From Pacificispira sp002696645 (GTDB lineage: Bacteria > Pseudomonadota > Alphaproteobacteria > UBA8366 > Aestuariispiraceae): DNA of 64,000 bases. The number at the start of each line of letters is the position of its first letter. Position 1 is the first letter of the stretch. The notes under the pieces are model-generated. The model was given only the letters and a program-made list of their open reading frames with translations, ran no database searches and was not told where the DNA came from. The DNA is taken from positions 186,001 through 250,000 of the forward strand of contig NZ_JBLZHU010000004.1 in the NCBI RefSeq assembly GCF_048892425.1, in the 5' to 3' direction. Shown in pieces: positions 25,873 through 34,315 of this stretch. A program made the translations under genes and the position numbers.

Positions 25873-27024
25873 CTAATCCTTGAGCGACTGCTCGCGCAGC
25901 GCATCAGCAAGCAAGTTAAGACCCAGAACGAATGACATCAGGGCAATGGCAGGGGGCAGCGCAGGGTGATAATACAGGCGCAGCAATCGACTGCCTTCCT
26001 TGATCGTCGTCCCCCAATCCGGGCTTTCCGGCACCAGGCCCAACCCGAAATACCCCAAAGTTCCAAGCAGAATGGTCGTATATCCGATCCGAAGACAGGC
26101 ATCGACGATCAACGGCCCGCGCGCATTGGGCAGAATCTCCCACAACATGACATAAAAGGGGATTTCCCCGCGCGTCTGTGCGGCAGCCACATAGTCACGG
26201 GTGGCGATATCCATCGTCAGCCCCCGCACGATCCGGAACACGCCTGGGCTGGAAGCAAAGACAACCGCCACGAAAATGTTCAATTCGTTGGGCTCCAGCG
26301 ACAAGACACCGAACGGATCCGCATCAAACACCAGGCTGACATAAACCCAGCCGCCAAAAATCAGCACGAATGCAAGCTGCCAGATCAGTTTCTGCGGCCG
26401 TTCACGAAAGCGGCTGTAAAACAGCATGCCAAAAAACAGGATCGGGAAAATGAAGAAGACACCCGCCATGGATTGCGGCAAGGCAGTCTCTCTGATCCCA
26501 GGCGTCACCAGCAGGTAGAACAACAGGATGACCGGAAAGGCCAGAACCATATTGGCCAGAAACGACAAAATGCTATCGATCTTGCCCCGGTAATATCCGG
26601 CTGGAAGTCCCAGGGAAATACCGACGACAAAGGCAAACATTGTCGCAGCAGGCGCAATGACCATGACAATCTGGCTGCCCGAAATCATCCGGCTAAAGAC
26701 GTCCCGACCAAACTTGTCGCCTCCCAGATACTGCACCAAACCCGTGGTCGGTTCGATAACGCCGGGGCCCTTATTCTTCAGCATTGCAAACTGATCCAAG
26801 GGGCTGAAGGGCGAGATAAAATCAGCATACAGGGCACAGAACAGCCAGAAAAACACGATGAACAACCCGATCAACCCGGCGGGGCTCTCATAAATCCGAC
26901 CATACAAAGACAGCTTCTTGTGAAATTTCCAGCTTAACCCCATAACCACAAGGATGGATATCCAGACAGGGATTAACTGCGTGAAAAGTCCAAGGACGAT
27001 TTGTCCAAATCCGACATATTCCAT
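25873..27024 (-). CDS. ABC transporter permease, DppC/OppC type
   Basis: A 383-residue inner-membrane permease of the dipeptide/oligopeptide group. The coupling-helix (EAA-like) region is TRDYVAAAQTRGEIPFYVMLWEILPNARGPLI. It is longer than the usual 300 residues because of extra hydrophobic segments in the middle (about 165-245) before the core. It pairs with the DppB-type permease encoded 9 bp upstream and precedes the ATPase gene by 9 bp; the genes share strand and ribosome sites of GGAGG type. The substrate is unknown. Confidence 0.9.
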   Translation of the reverse strand: MEYVGFGQIVLGLFTQLIPVWISILVVMGLSWKFHKKLSLYGRIYESPAGLIGLFIVFFWLFCALYADFISPFSPLDQFAMLKNKGPGVIEPTTGLVQYLGGDKFGRDVFSRMISGSQIVMVIAPAATMFAFVVGISLGLPAGYYRGKIDSILSFLANMVLAFPVILLFYLLVTPGIRETALPQSMAGVFFIFPILFFGMLFYSRFRERPQKLIWQLAFVLIFGGWVYVSLVFDADPFGVLSLEPNELNIFVAVVFASSPGVFRIVRGLTMDIATRDYVAAAQTRGEIPFYVMLWEILPNARGPLIVDACLRIGYTTILLGTLGYFGLGLVPESPDWGTTIKEGSRLLRLYYHPALPPAIALMSFVLGLNLLADALREQSLKD

Positions 27025-27033
27025 AGCTGCCTC

Positions 27034-28071
27034 CTATCGCACGCGAATTCGAGGATTGAGGTAGGCATATCCAATATCGGATATCATCTGGGTCGACAGA
27101 ACGACCAGAACTGAAACGATTGAGCAGCTTAGCAGCATATCAATATCGTTGTTCCCTGCCGCTTCAACCAATACCCAGCCAAACCCCTGATAACGGAACA
27201 TAACCTCGACGATGACAACGCCCGTCAGCAACCAGGGAAATTGCAGCATGATAACCGTGAAGGGGGCGATCAGGGCATTACGCAATGCATGGCGCAGCAC
27301 CACGGTGTGAAACTTCAGACCTTTCAGTCGGGCGGTCCGGATATATTGCGAGGTCATGACTTCCGCCATAGAGGCCCGCGTCATGCGCGCAATGTAACCC
27401 ATGCCATAGATGGCCATCGTCATTACCGGCAGGGAGAAGTTATAGAATGTCGGGCCTTGCGTAGTCGCAGTTACCGCCGATCCATTCAGCCAGCCAAGCC
27501 AGGACGCAAAAATAACCGTAAAGACAACACCAGACACATATTCCGGTGTGGCTGTGGACGTAATGGAAACGACAGAAAGTGCGCGGTCCGTATTCGTCCC
27601 CTCACGCATTCCAGCCAAAATTCCGATTACCAGGGCAGACGGAACCATCGTCACCATAACCCAGAACATCAAAATACCGGTAGCCTGTAATGCAGGCAAA
27701 AGCCTTTCATGGATTGGCTGCCGAAACATCGTCGAACACCCCAGATTGCCCTGCAGAATACCGGAATAGGTCGCAAATGGAGGTTCGTCACAGAAGGTAA
27801 ATCTTGGTTTTGGCTCTCCCGTATCAACGTCACGCGCGGGTTGCTTTTCCATAACGCCCAACCACTGCGCATAACGTTCCAGGAACGGTTCTCGATACCC
27901 GTTATAGTCCAACCAACGTTCAATCATCTCATCAGACGCGCGCATGTTTGTCTGGCTAATGGACAGTTTTCGAAGGTTCGGTTCCAGATTGACCAGAAAA
28001 AAAACAATGAGCGTCAGGCACAGCATCGTCAGAAGCATGGCCCCAAAACGATTGGCTAACAAACGAAGCAT
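27034..28071 (-). CDS. ABC transporter permease, DppB/OppB type
   Basis: A 345-residue permease with the DppB layout: an N-terminal membrane segment, a periplasmic loop of about 130 residues, then five membrane segments. The EAA-like motif reads SQYIRTARLKGLKFHTVVLRHALRNALI. The loop is longer than in typical DppB and holds CDEPPF and GCSTMF, two cysteines that could pair. It lies between the binding-protein gene and the DppC-type permease. A hairpin upstream probably lowers its expression relative to the binding protein. Confidence 0.9.
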   Translation of the reverse strand: MLRLLANRFGAMLLTMLCLTLIVFFLVNLEPNLRKLSISQTNMRASDEMIERWLDYNGYREPFLERYAQWLGVMEKQPARDVDTGEPKPRFTFCDEPPFATYSGILQGNLGCSTMFRQPIHERLLPALQATGILMFWVMVTMVPSALVIGILAGMREGTNTDRALSVVSITSTATPEYVSGVVFTVIFASWLGWLNGSAVTATTQGPTFYNFSLPVMTMAIYGMGYIARMTRASMAEVMTSQYIRTARLKGLKFHTVVLRHALRNALIAPFTVIMLQFPWLLTGVVIVEVMFRYQGFGWVLVEAAGNNDIDMLLSCSIVSVLVVLSTQMISDIGYAYLNPRIRVR

Positions 28072-28164
28072 CGGCTCCCCCCAAACTGCGTGAAGTGCGG
28101 ATAGGACCTGTACTAGGGACCGATTCGGCCCCTATCCCCTAAGCAAAAACGAATATAAGCGAAA

Positions 28165-28193
28165 ACAGGAGGGATCTGATAGATCCCTCCTGT
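28165..28193 (-). terminator. Perfect hairpin between binding-protein and permease genes (attenuator-like)
   Basis: A perfect 13-bp stem ACAGGAGGGATCT/AGATCCCTCCTGT with a 3-nt loop lies 14 bp after the binding-protein stop. On the minus strand it is followed by TTTTCGCTTAT, a weak T tract. Such intercistronic hairpins in ABC operons partly end transcription and protect the upstream mRNA, so the binding protein is made in excess. Confidence 0.75.
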
Positions 28194-28206
28194 CGCTAAT
28201 GAACGC

Positions 28207-29862
28207 TTACGCTTCGTCTAGCCATGCATCATGGAAATGCTGTTCCATTGTCTGCTGCATTTTATAGCCTTTAAGGGCCGGGGTGTGGTGGCAATACACC
28301 GCACGCCAGTAAGGCTGAACGATAACACCGCTTTCCAGCAGCAATGTCTCAACCTCTTCCATAAGGACCTTACGCTTCTCAGCATCAGCAATGGTCAATG
28401 CCTTACCCAAAGCCTCATCAAACTTTGGATCGTTGTGGGCGGATTCGTTCCAGGCTTCGCCAGAACGATAGGCCAGGCTCAAGACCTGAACACCCAGCGG
28501 GCGCATGTTCCAGTTCGTGATTGAATACGGATACTTGGTCCAATCGTTCCAGAACGTGGAACCAGGCAAGATCGTCCGTTTGATCTGGAAACCGCATTCC
28601 CGCAATTGAGCGGCGATCGCATCCCCGGAATTCCGGCGATAATCATCGTCAATCGTGATCAGTTCATGCTCGTAATCCATCATATTGGCTTCCGTCATCA
28701 GACGGCGTGCTTCTTCCGGATCCCGCTTGAACGGCGTCAAAGCAAAGTATTCCGGGTGAATCGGCGCAACATGGTGGTTTTCTGCAACTGATCCCAGACC
28801 AGCATACCCCAAGGCCAGAACAACATTGTTGTCCACGCCCAATTGCAATGCCCGACGGACGCGAACATCGTCATAAGGTTTGTTGTCTGTGTTGGTACGA
28901 CAGACGATGGTCGCTGCGGTGATTGCCTCGGATTTCACAAGCGTGCCCAGGCTGTCCAAGACTTCCACGAAATCTGCCGTGGTTTCATAGTTCAATTGAA
29001 CTTCGCCGGATTCATAAGCGGCAACCTGAGCCGCCGGGTCCGTTCCATAATCGGTCCAGGTGATGCCATCCAGATAGCTCTCACCGCGCCACCACTTGCC
29101 ATTGGTCCGACGCTTGACTTCAGCGCGCGCGCCAACTTCCAGCGACACCAATTCAAAAGCGCCTGTTCCAACCGGCCATTCGGACAGTTTCGCGCCGTTC
29201 TTGTCGAAATCACGGTGCACAATCAAGGCAGGATAGTCGACCATACCAGGGATAATCGTGATGTCAGGCTGGTTCAGCGTTAATTTGACCGTATGCTCAT
29301 CCACGATGGTAACCGCACCGTCCCGCGCCTTGCCGGTATCCGGGTCGACCAGTGAAGACATACGCGCCGCCATTGAGTTGCCTTCTACGGCCTTGTCACA
29401 CCAACGTGTAATGTTATGGGCGACATCTTCGGCCGTCAGCATGTCACCATTATTCCAGGTAACACCCTTGCGGACATTCAGAACATATTCTGTTGCGTCA
29501 TCATTGACAGACCAGTCTTCCAGCAACCAAGGCTCAAACGTATAGTCTGTCGTATACAGCACCAGGGGCTCAACAAATTGACGCGCCACATTGGCCATTT
29601 CCGACCAGTCAAACGTGCGTGGGTCATCAACACGACGAACGTTTGCAGCAACCCGCAGAACACCGCCTTTTTTAGGGGTTTCTGCTTTTGCCTGTTTCGG
29701 TACAGTCAGGCCCAGCATGCCATAGGCCGCAGCGGTGGTCGCACCAAACGCTGTCGCCAAGGCAAGAAATTCACGACGCCCCATCGCGCCAGAGCGCGCT
29801 TCTTCAGCCCACATGCCAATGGCTTTATGCAGTGGCTTTCCATTCCGATCCCGATAATTCAT
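28207..29862 (-). CDS. ABC transporter substrate-binding protein, family 5, Tat-exported
   Basis: A 551-residue periplasmic binding protein. A twin-arginine signal GRREFLALATAFG begins near residue 28 and is followed by an alanine-rich hydrophobic stretch, so export is folded and Tat-dependent. The family-5 (peptide/opine/nickel) signature appears as VLNVRKGVTWNNGDMLTAED near residue 130, and VRRALQLGVDNNVV is the second. Its partners are the two permeases and the double ATPase encoded downstream. The ligand is unknown; agmatine deiminase at the operon end hints at an arginine-derived compound or peptide. GGGAG precedes the ATG. Confidence 0.93.
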   Translation of the reverse strand: MNYRDRNGKPLHKAIGMWAEEARSGAMGRREFLALATAFGATTAAAYGMLGLTVPKQAKAETPKKGGVLRVAANVRRVDDPRTFDWSEMANVARQFVEPLVLYTTDYTFEPWLLEDWSVNDDATEYVLNVRKGVTWNNGDMLTAEDVAHNITRWCDKAVEGNSMAARMSSLVDPDTGKARDGAVTIVDEHTVKLTLNQPDITIIPGMVDYPALIVHRDFDKNGAKLSEWPVGTGAFELVSLEVGARAEVKRRTNGKWWRGESYLDGITWTDYGTDPAAQVAAYESGEVQLNYETTADFVEVLDSLGTLVKSEAITAATIVCRTNTDNKPYDDVRVRRALQLGVDNNVVLALGYAGLGSVAENHHVAPIHPEYFALTPFKRDPEEARRLMTEANMMDYEHELITIDDDYRRNSGDAIAAQLRECGFQIKRTILPGSTFWNDWTKYPYSITNWNMRPLGVQVLSLAYRSGEAWNESAHNDPKFDEALGKALTIADAEKRKVLMEEVETLLLESGVIVQPYWRAVYCHHTPALKGYKMQQTMEQHFHDAWLDEA

Positions 29863-30229
29863 TCATATTCTCCCAAGACGAGTTGCACGGTTGCACTTGC
29901 CTACCGCAAATGCCTCCCGCGGTGACAGTGTAGTCTTATTTGATGAAGAGTGTGACCCAAGAACCCCAACAACTCAATGGTAACCTTAATAATCCATCTA
30001 GGTGTTACAGTTCAGTGCCCCAAAAATCTATAGCCTGCCCTCTCCCTCAATTCCTCAAATCCCAGCAAAAGTCTGATTGCATCAGAATGCATCCGCCTGT
30101 GCCGTGGGATCATCACACCCTAAACACTGCGGGAAAAAATGGAAGCTGTATGGTCAAAATTTCACATAAATTGTACAATTAGCGTCATTCTGCGGCTCTT
30201 AATGACTGGAAACGATTCTAAATTTCATA
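29863..30229. other. Long non-coding gap upstream of the ABC operon
   Basis: These 367 bp lie between the aminotransferase stop and the binding-protein start, and are visibly richer in A and T than the flanking genes. The part next to the binding-protein gene has two direct GTTGCAC copies (29882-29888 and 29890-29896), possibly an operator. A weak promoter-like TTGGGT/TAAGAC pair lies on the minus strand around 29937-29967. No convincing gene, RNA gene or terminator was seen in the rest. Confidence 0.4.
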
Positions 30230-31429
30230 TTACTTTAAAATTCCACCGTCGCTGATTGAATGTGCCTTCAAACGCTCAGATAACGCATAAATCCCGGATT
30301 CATCCACATTGGCAAAAGCGGCACGCAAATATCGTTCCTGCGCAATTCCGAAGATTGGTCCCGGCAGCATGAATATCGCCTGATCCCGAACTAGCATACG
30401 TGCGACATCAGCCGCTGTCCTGTCGGGATATGGATGTTCCAGATAGGCAAAGAAGGCACCCCGGGATCGCAAACGGTACCCCCCTGGATTTCCATCGAAA
30501 GCCTGATCCAGCGCTGCGACGCGATTGATCATTTCATCCCGCCGCTGACGTTTCCATTGTGCCAGATTTTCAAGGCCATACAGCGCTGCCAATTGACCGA
30601 TATGGCTTGGACAAATCGTCACCGTGTCCGCGATCTTGCCAATTGCCGCCATAATACGGGGTCCCGCAGTCAACGCGCCGACACGATATCCAGTCAGGCT
30701 ATAGGCCTTCGAAAAACTGTACAAATGCACAAATCCATCCTGCCATCGGGGATCAGAGAAAAGGTCATGGGGAGGCGGTCCATCGGGCAGAAAATCCCGA
30801 TATGTTTCGTCGATCATCAGGGCAATCTGTTTGCGGTAGGCCAGATCAAAAAATGCCTGCACCAATTCCGGACTGTAAACTGTTCCTGTCGGATTGTTCG
30901 GACTGACCAGCAAAATGGCCCGTGTGCGTGGCCCGATCAGTGCTTCCGCCTCCTTCGGATCAGGCAAAAGCCCTGCCGGTCCAGCATGACAGGGAAGCGG
31001 CACGACCCGGATTCCCTGCATCGTGCACCACATTTCGTGATTAAAGTAACAGGGTTGCGGAACAATGATTTCATCGCCGGGCCCCGCCAAAGCCATTACA
31101 GCCATGCAGAAAGCATGGTTTCCGCCCGCACTGATCGCCACATCTTCTGGACCAACCTGCCCCTCATAATCCCGCGACAGCGTTTCAGCGAACAGTTCCC
31201 TCAGCGGTTCGATACCCAGAATTGGTGTATAAAATGCGGTCTCAACTTTTTGTGCCGCAATCGCCATGGCATCCCGCAAACTCTCCGCCGGGGGATAGCT
31301 TGGCACGGCTTGCGCCAGATTCAAAAGCGGACGCCGCGGCGTGATTCCGGCTTCCGCCAACCAGGACATGGCCTCTGGGATGGGGGGCTCCGCTGTTGCT
31401 GAAACATTGGGGTTTAGGTGGATCGGCAT
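30230..31429 (-). CDS. PLP-dependent class I/II aminotransferase
   Basis: A 399-residue fold-type I aminotransferase. SPNNPTGTVYSPE holds the Asn/Pro motif, MIDETYRDFL the Asp that contacts the pyridine nitrogen, and SFSKAYSLTGYRVG the lysine that forms the Schiff base; the C-terminal Arg region (RYLRAAFANVDES) would bind the carboxylate. It is on the same strand as the peptide-type ABC operon but separated by about 370 bp, so co-transcription is doubtful. The specific amino donor cannot be deduced; such enzymes are annotated broadly as aspartate or aromatic aminotransferases. Confidence 0.9.
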   Translation of the reverse strand: MPIHLNPNVSATAEPPIPEAMSWLAEAGITPRRPLLNLAQAVPSYPPAESLRDAMAIAAQKVETAFYTPILGIEPLRELFAETLSRDYEGQVGPEDVAISAGGNHAFCMAVMALAGPGDEIIVPQPCYFNHEMWCTMQGIRVVPLPCHAGPAGLLPDPKEAEALIGPRTRAILLVSPNNPTGTVYSPELVQAFFDLAYRKQIALMIDETYRDFLPDGPPPHDLFSDPRWQDGFVHLYSFSKAYSLTGYRVGALTAGPRIMAAIGKIADTVTICPSHIGQLAALYGLENLAQWKRQRRDEMINRVAALDQAFDGNPGGYRLRSRGAFFAYLEHPYPDRTAADVARMLVRDQAIFMLPGPIFGIAQERYLRAAFANVDESGIYALSERLKAHSISDGGILK

Positions 31430-31487
31430 GGAAATACCCTAATAATTAGCCAGAAAACAACGCATCGAACACGGCAATCGACGCACC

Positions 31488-32801
31488 TCATTCAGGGGTT
31501 CGTTCGGGCAAGAACAGCAACCCGATCCGAAAGAAGAATGTCATCAGCACCATGCTGCCAAGCCACCATGTCTGCCAGGCCCCATAGCTGATCGACGCAA
31601 TGACAATCGCAGCAACCAGCCCTCCAAAGCAAACACTTCGATCCAGCGCCCCTGGCAGCCGAACAATTCGGCCAATGATCAAAACAAAAGCCAGCAGTGT
31701 CGCCGCAACACCCGGCAGCCCCAGCTCAAGCCGAATTTGCATAAGAATATTATGGGGATGAAGCGGAAGATTCTGTCCTAATCGGACGACGCCCTCATGC
31801 AACAGGGTGGTATCCAGACCCTGCAATCGATCAGGTGTATCCACAATTCTATCCGACCCGTGCGGCAAGAACCGCGCACTGTCCAGCCCCCACCCCAGAA
31901 ACGGATGCTGGCGGATCTTTTTCAGGGCAAAATCCAATATAAGAACCCGATGTTGCAGGCTGGCATGATTCTGTGTTGCGGACAGCAACGCATTGACGTT
32001 GGACGGACTGTTGGCGACGGGCACAACCGTCATCATCACAAAAACACCAATCACGATTATGCCCCCAACAAGTTTGGGGGCCCACCGCCCGGCGATGGCG
32101 ATACCCAGACCAATCAATGACGCCGCAATGGATGTCGCATGCCCCGACAACAATACCCCAAGCACGGCGACGCCATACAGCCCTGTCACCAATCTGGTAC
32201 CAACGCCTTCGCTGGCGGTAGACTGATAAACCAGAAATGCAGGAAATATCAGAACAGCCAAAATCGTTGCAGGCGCCTTATAAAAATTCTCGTATCCCGC
32301 CGTATTTGGCGGACCGACAAAAATGGTGCCCAGGAATCCAATAAGGCCATTTTCAATAAGGACAACGGCCACCAGAGCGGTGCCGATAAGAAGTCCCATT
32401 GCGACTGCCCGAATCGTTATGTGCCCCAAAGGAACAGCCATAAGCAGGAACAGGGAAAGCCCCATAGCAGCCAGCTTCCCAACGCGGTCGAATGGCAGCG
32501 GCTGTTGCGGAACAAACCAGAAAAGCGAAGCGCCCGCGACGACCAGAAAGAACAGACCGGCAGACAGGCCGATACGCCATTTCTTCCAACAAGCGGTTCG
32601 CCACGATGAATCCCTAGCCACCGACAGGACACCAATGGCTGCTATTGCTGCACCTGCAAAGACATATACGGACATGATCTTAGGTTGCACCAAACCACCA
32701 AGGCAGCAGGCAGCGACAAGAAGCGTCAACGGAATCCGCAAACCGGGCGTAATCAGCAAATGCATGAATCCTAATTGCCCTTTATAAAAGCGGCTGTCCA
32801 T
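31488..32801 (-). CDS. O-antigen ligase-like (Wzy/WaaL-type) membrane protein
   Basis: A 437-residue polytopic membrane protein with about eleven hydrophobic segments and one larger periplasmic loop near residues 290-350. The loop contains HPFLGWGLDSARFLP and, further on, LPLHPHNILMQIRLELGLPG, the pattern that marks the O-antigen ligase family (the conserved His of HPHN is needed in WaaL). Members join O-antigen to lipid A-core or polymerise surface sugars. No other LPS gene adjoins it, so it appears isolated. It is divergent from a small unknown gene. Confidence 0.85.
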   Translation of the reverse strand: MDSRFYKGQLGFMHLLITPGLRIPLTLLVAACCLGGLVQPKIMSVYVFAGAAIAAIGVLSVARDSSWRTACWKKWRIGLSAGLFFLVVAGASLFWFVPQQPLPFDRVGKLAAMGLSLFLLMAVPLGHITIRAVAMGLLIGTALVAVVLIENGLIGFLGTIFVGPPNTAGYENFYKAPATILAVLIFPAFLVYQSTASEGVGTRLVTGLYGVAVLGVLLSGHATSIAASLIGLGIAIAGRWAPKLVGGIIVIGVFVMMTVVPVANSPSNVNALLSATQNHASLQHRVLILDFALKKIRQHPFLGWGLDSARFLPHGSDRIVDTPDRLQGLDTTLLHEGVVRLGQNLPLHPHNILMQIRLELGLPGVAATLLAFVLIIGRIVRLPGALDRSVCFGGLVAAIVIASISYGAWQTWWLGSMVLMTFFFRIGLLFLPERTPE

Positions 32802-32902
32802 CTTGTTTCTTGCGCGACACGACCAAGCATTGCAGGACCAGAGTGCTTGCTCTGTTTACCCGAATCGAGCGGAAGTTTTTCCTCTATAAGGAAATGTCGC
32901 GC

Positions 32903-33157
32903 ATGTCAGATGATATTCACACCATTATCGCCAAGGCGATCAAGCGGGCAGACCGAACTTTTTTCAATGAGAATTATACAAAACAGGCCGAGTCCGTGAT
33001 CCGCGCGATCAACAATGCCGGATGGGGCATCGTACCGCTGGAGCCTGATCCTGAAATGCTGAAATCCGGCCGGGAAACAATAGAAATCGGGCGACACAAG
33101 CCGTCAGAAGTGGCCAAAGCCGTCTATGCAGCCATGGTGCGCATCGGCCGCCTTTAG
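32903..33157 (+). CDS. Small protein of unknown function
   Basis: An 84-residue soluble protein, predicted largely helical, with no signal peptide or membrane segment. No motif is recognised; the piece NAGWGIVPLEP in the middle is the most distinctive. The ATG at 32903 has AAGGA at a normal distance, whereas the ATG at 32894 is too close to it. Its stop overlaps the stop of the convergent dusA gene by four bases, and it starts about 100 bp from the divergent ligase gene. Coding is supported by the ribosome site and tight packing, not by a known family. Confidence 0.65.
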   Translation: MSDDIHTIIAKAIKRADRTFFNENYTKQAESVIRAINNAGWGIVPLEPDPEMLKSGRETIEIGRHKPSEVAKAVYAAMVRIGRL

Positions 33158-34182
33158 GCCCGCAATCCAGCGTCATCCTGCTCTGGCACCAAGGCTATTG
33201 CCTGCTCAACAATTTCGGGCCCTGCATTTGTGCCATAGGCATTTTCACTCAAAAAACGCCGCCATCGCCTTGCCCCTGGCAGACCATTGAACAGTCCCAA
33301 AATGTGTCGGGTTATATGGTGCAGCGCAACCCCGTCGCGGCATTGCGCCTCAATATAGGGCAGCATCAAACGCACAATATCATGCCGACTTTTTTGTTGG
33401 CCTGGCGCATCCCCAAAAATCGCAGCATCCGCCTGGGCCAGACAATAAGGATCCTGATACGCCGCCCGGCCTATCATGACGCCATCCAGATCTGATAGAT
33501 GCACAACTGCGTCATCCAGGCTTTGTATCCCGCCATTCAAACTGATCGACAAGGATGGGAAATCCCGCTTTACCCGATGCACCACATCATATTGCAGCGG
33601 TGGGATTTCACGATTCTGCTTCGGGCTGAGCCCTTCCAGGATCGCGATCCGGGCATGGACGATGAAAGTATCGCATCCGCCCTGCCGAACGGTATCAATA
33701 AAGTTCGTTAAATCCTGATAACTGTCGCGGCCATTGATCCCGATTCGACATTTTACCGTTACGGGAATAGACACGACATCGCGCATCGCAGCCACGCAAT
33801 CGCGCACCAAATGGGGATCCGCCATCAGACACGCCCCGAATTGCCCATTCTGCACACGATCCGACGGGCAACCAACATTCAGGTTCACCTCATCATATCC
33901 AGCACCTTCGACCATTCGGGCGGCTTTTGCCAGATCATGGGGCGATGACCCACCCAACTGACAGGCGACCGGATGTTCCGCACCGTCAAATGCCAGGAAC
34001 CGCTGTGCATCGCCATGTAACAGCGCGCCGGTGGTTATCATTTCCGTGTATAACAGACTGTGCCGCGTGATGAGACGCAGGAAATACCGGTCAAACCGAT
34101 CCGTCCAGTCCATCATCGGGGCAACACTCAGCCGCCGATCAATTGCGCGGCTGTTGCTGTTTATCGTCGGTTTCGTTTTCAT
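33154..34182 (-). CDS. dusA: tRNA-dihydrouridine synthase A
   Basis: A 342-residue flavin enzyme that reduces uridines in the D-loop of tRNA, DusA modifying U20. SVAPMMDWTDR near the start is specific for the DusA branch. The catalytic Cys105 sits in EVNLNVGCPSDRVQNG, and CRIGINGRDSY and SLNGGIQSL are the FMN-site strands. The open frame continues upstream to 34467, but the ATG at 34182 sits right before the conserved domain and matches the family length. The start is divergent from the GGDEF-EAL gene. Confidence 0.95.
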   Translation of the reverse strand: MKTKPTINSNSRAIDRRLSVAPMMDWTDRFDRYFLRLITRHSLLYTEMITTGALLHGDAQRFLAFDGAEHPVACQLGGSSPHDLAKAARMVEGAGYDEVNLNVGCPSDRVQNGQFGACLMADPHLVRDCVAAMRDVVSIPVTVKCRIGINGRDSYQDLTNFIDTVRQGGCDTFIVHARIAILEGLSPKQNREIPPLQYDVVHRVKRDFPSLSISLNGGIQSLDDAVVHLSDLDGVMIGRAAYQDPYCLAQADAAIFGDAPGQQKSRHDIVRLMLPYIEAQCRDGVALHHITRHILGLFNGLPGARRWRRFLSENAYGTNAGPEIVEQAIALVPEQDDAGLRA

Positions 34183-34315
34183 GAACGGGCTTTTACACCA
34201 GGATTCCACAGCATCCAATCCCCGTGACACTTGACCAAACAATGCAAGACTGTTGGACTCCCCGCCACAAATAAGGCAGACACAGTATAAGTTCGTATTT
34301 TGGGAGATTTCGCCT

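Noticed and set aside
25966..26937. 323-codon frame on the + strand
   Set aside because: It mirrors the DppC-type permease gene; the translation is polar and repetitive in a way typical of antisense membrane genes.
29940..30182. 80-codon frame in the gap upstream of the ABC operon
   Set aside because: It has no ribosome site, biased composition and no family resemblance; the region is A/T-rich non-coding.
30434..31402. 322-codon frame on the + strand
   Set aside because: It is antisense to a complete aminotransferase with all active-site motifs.
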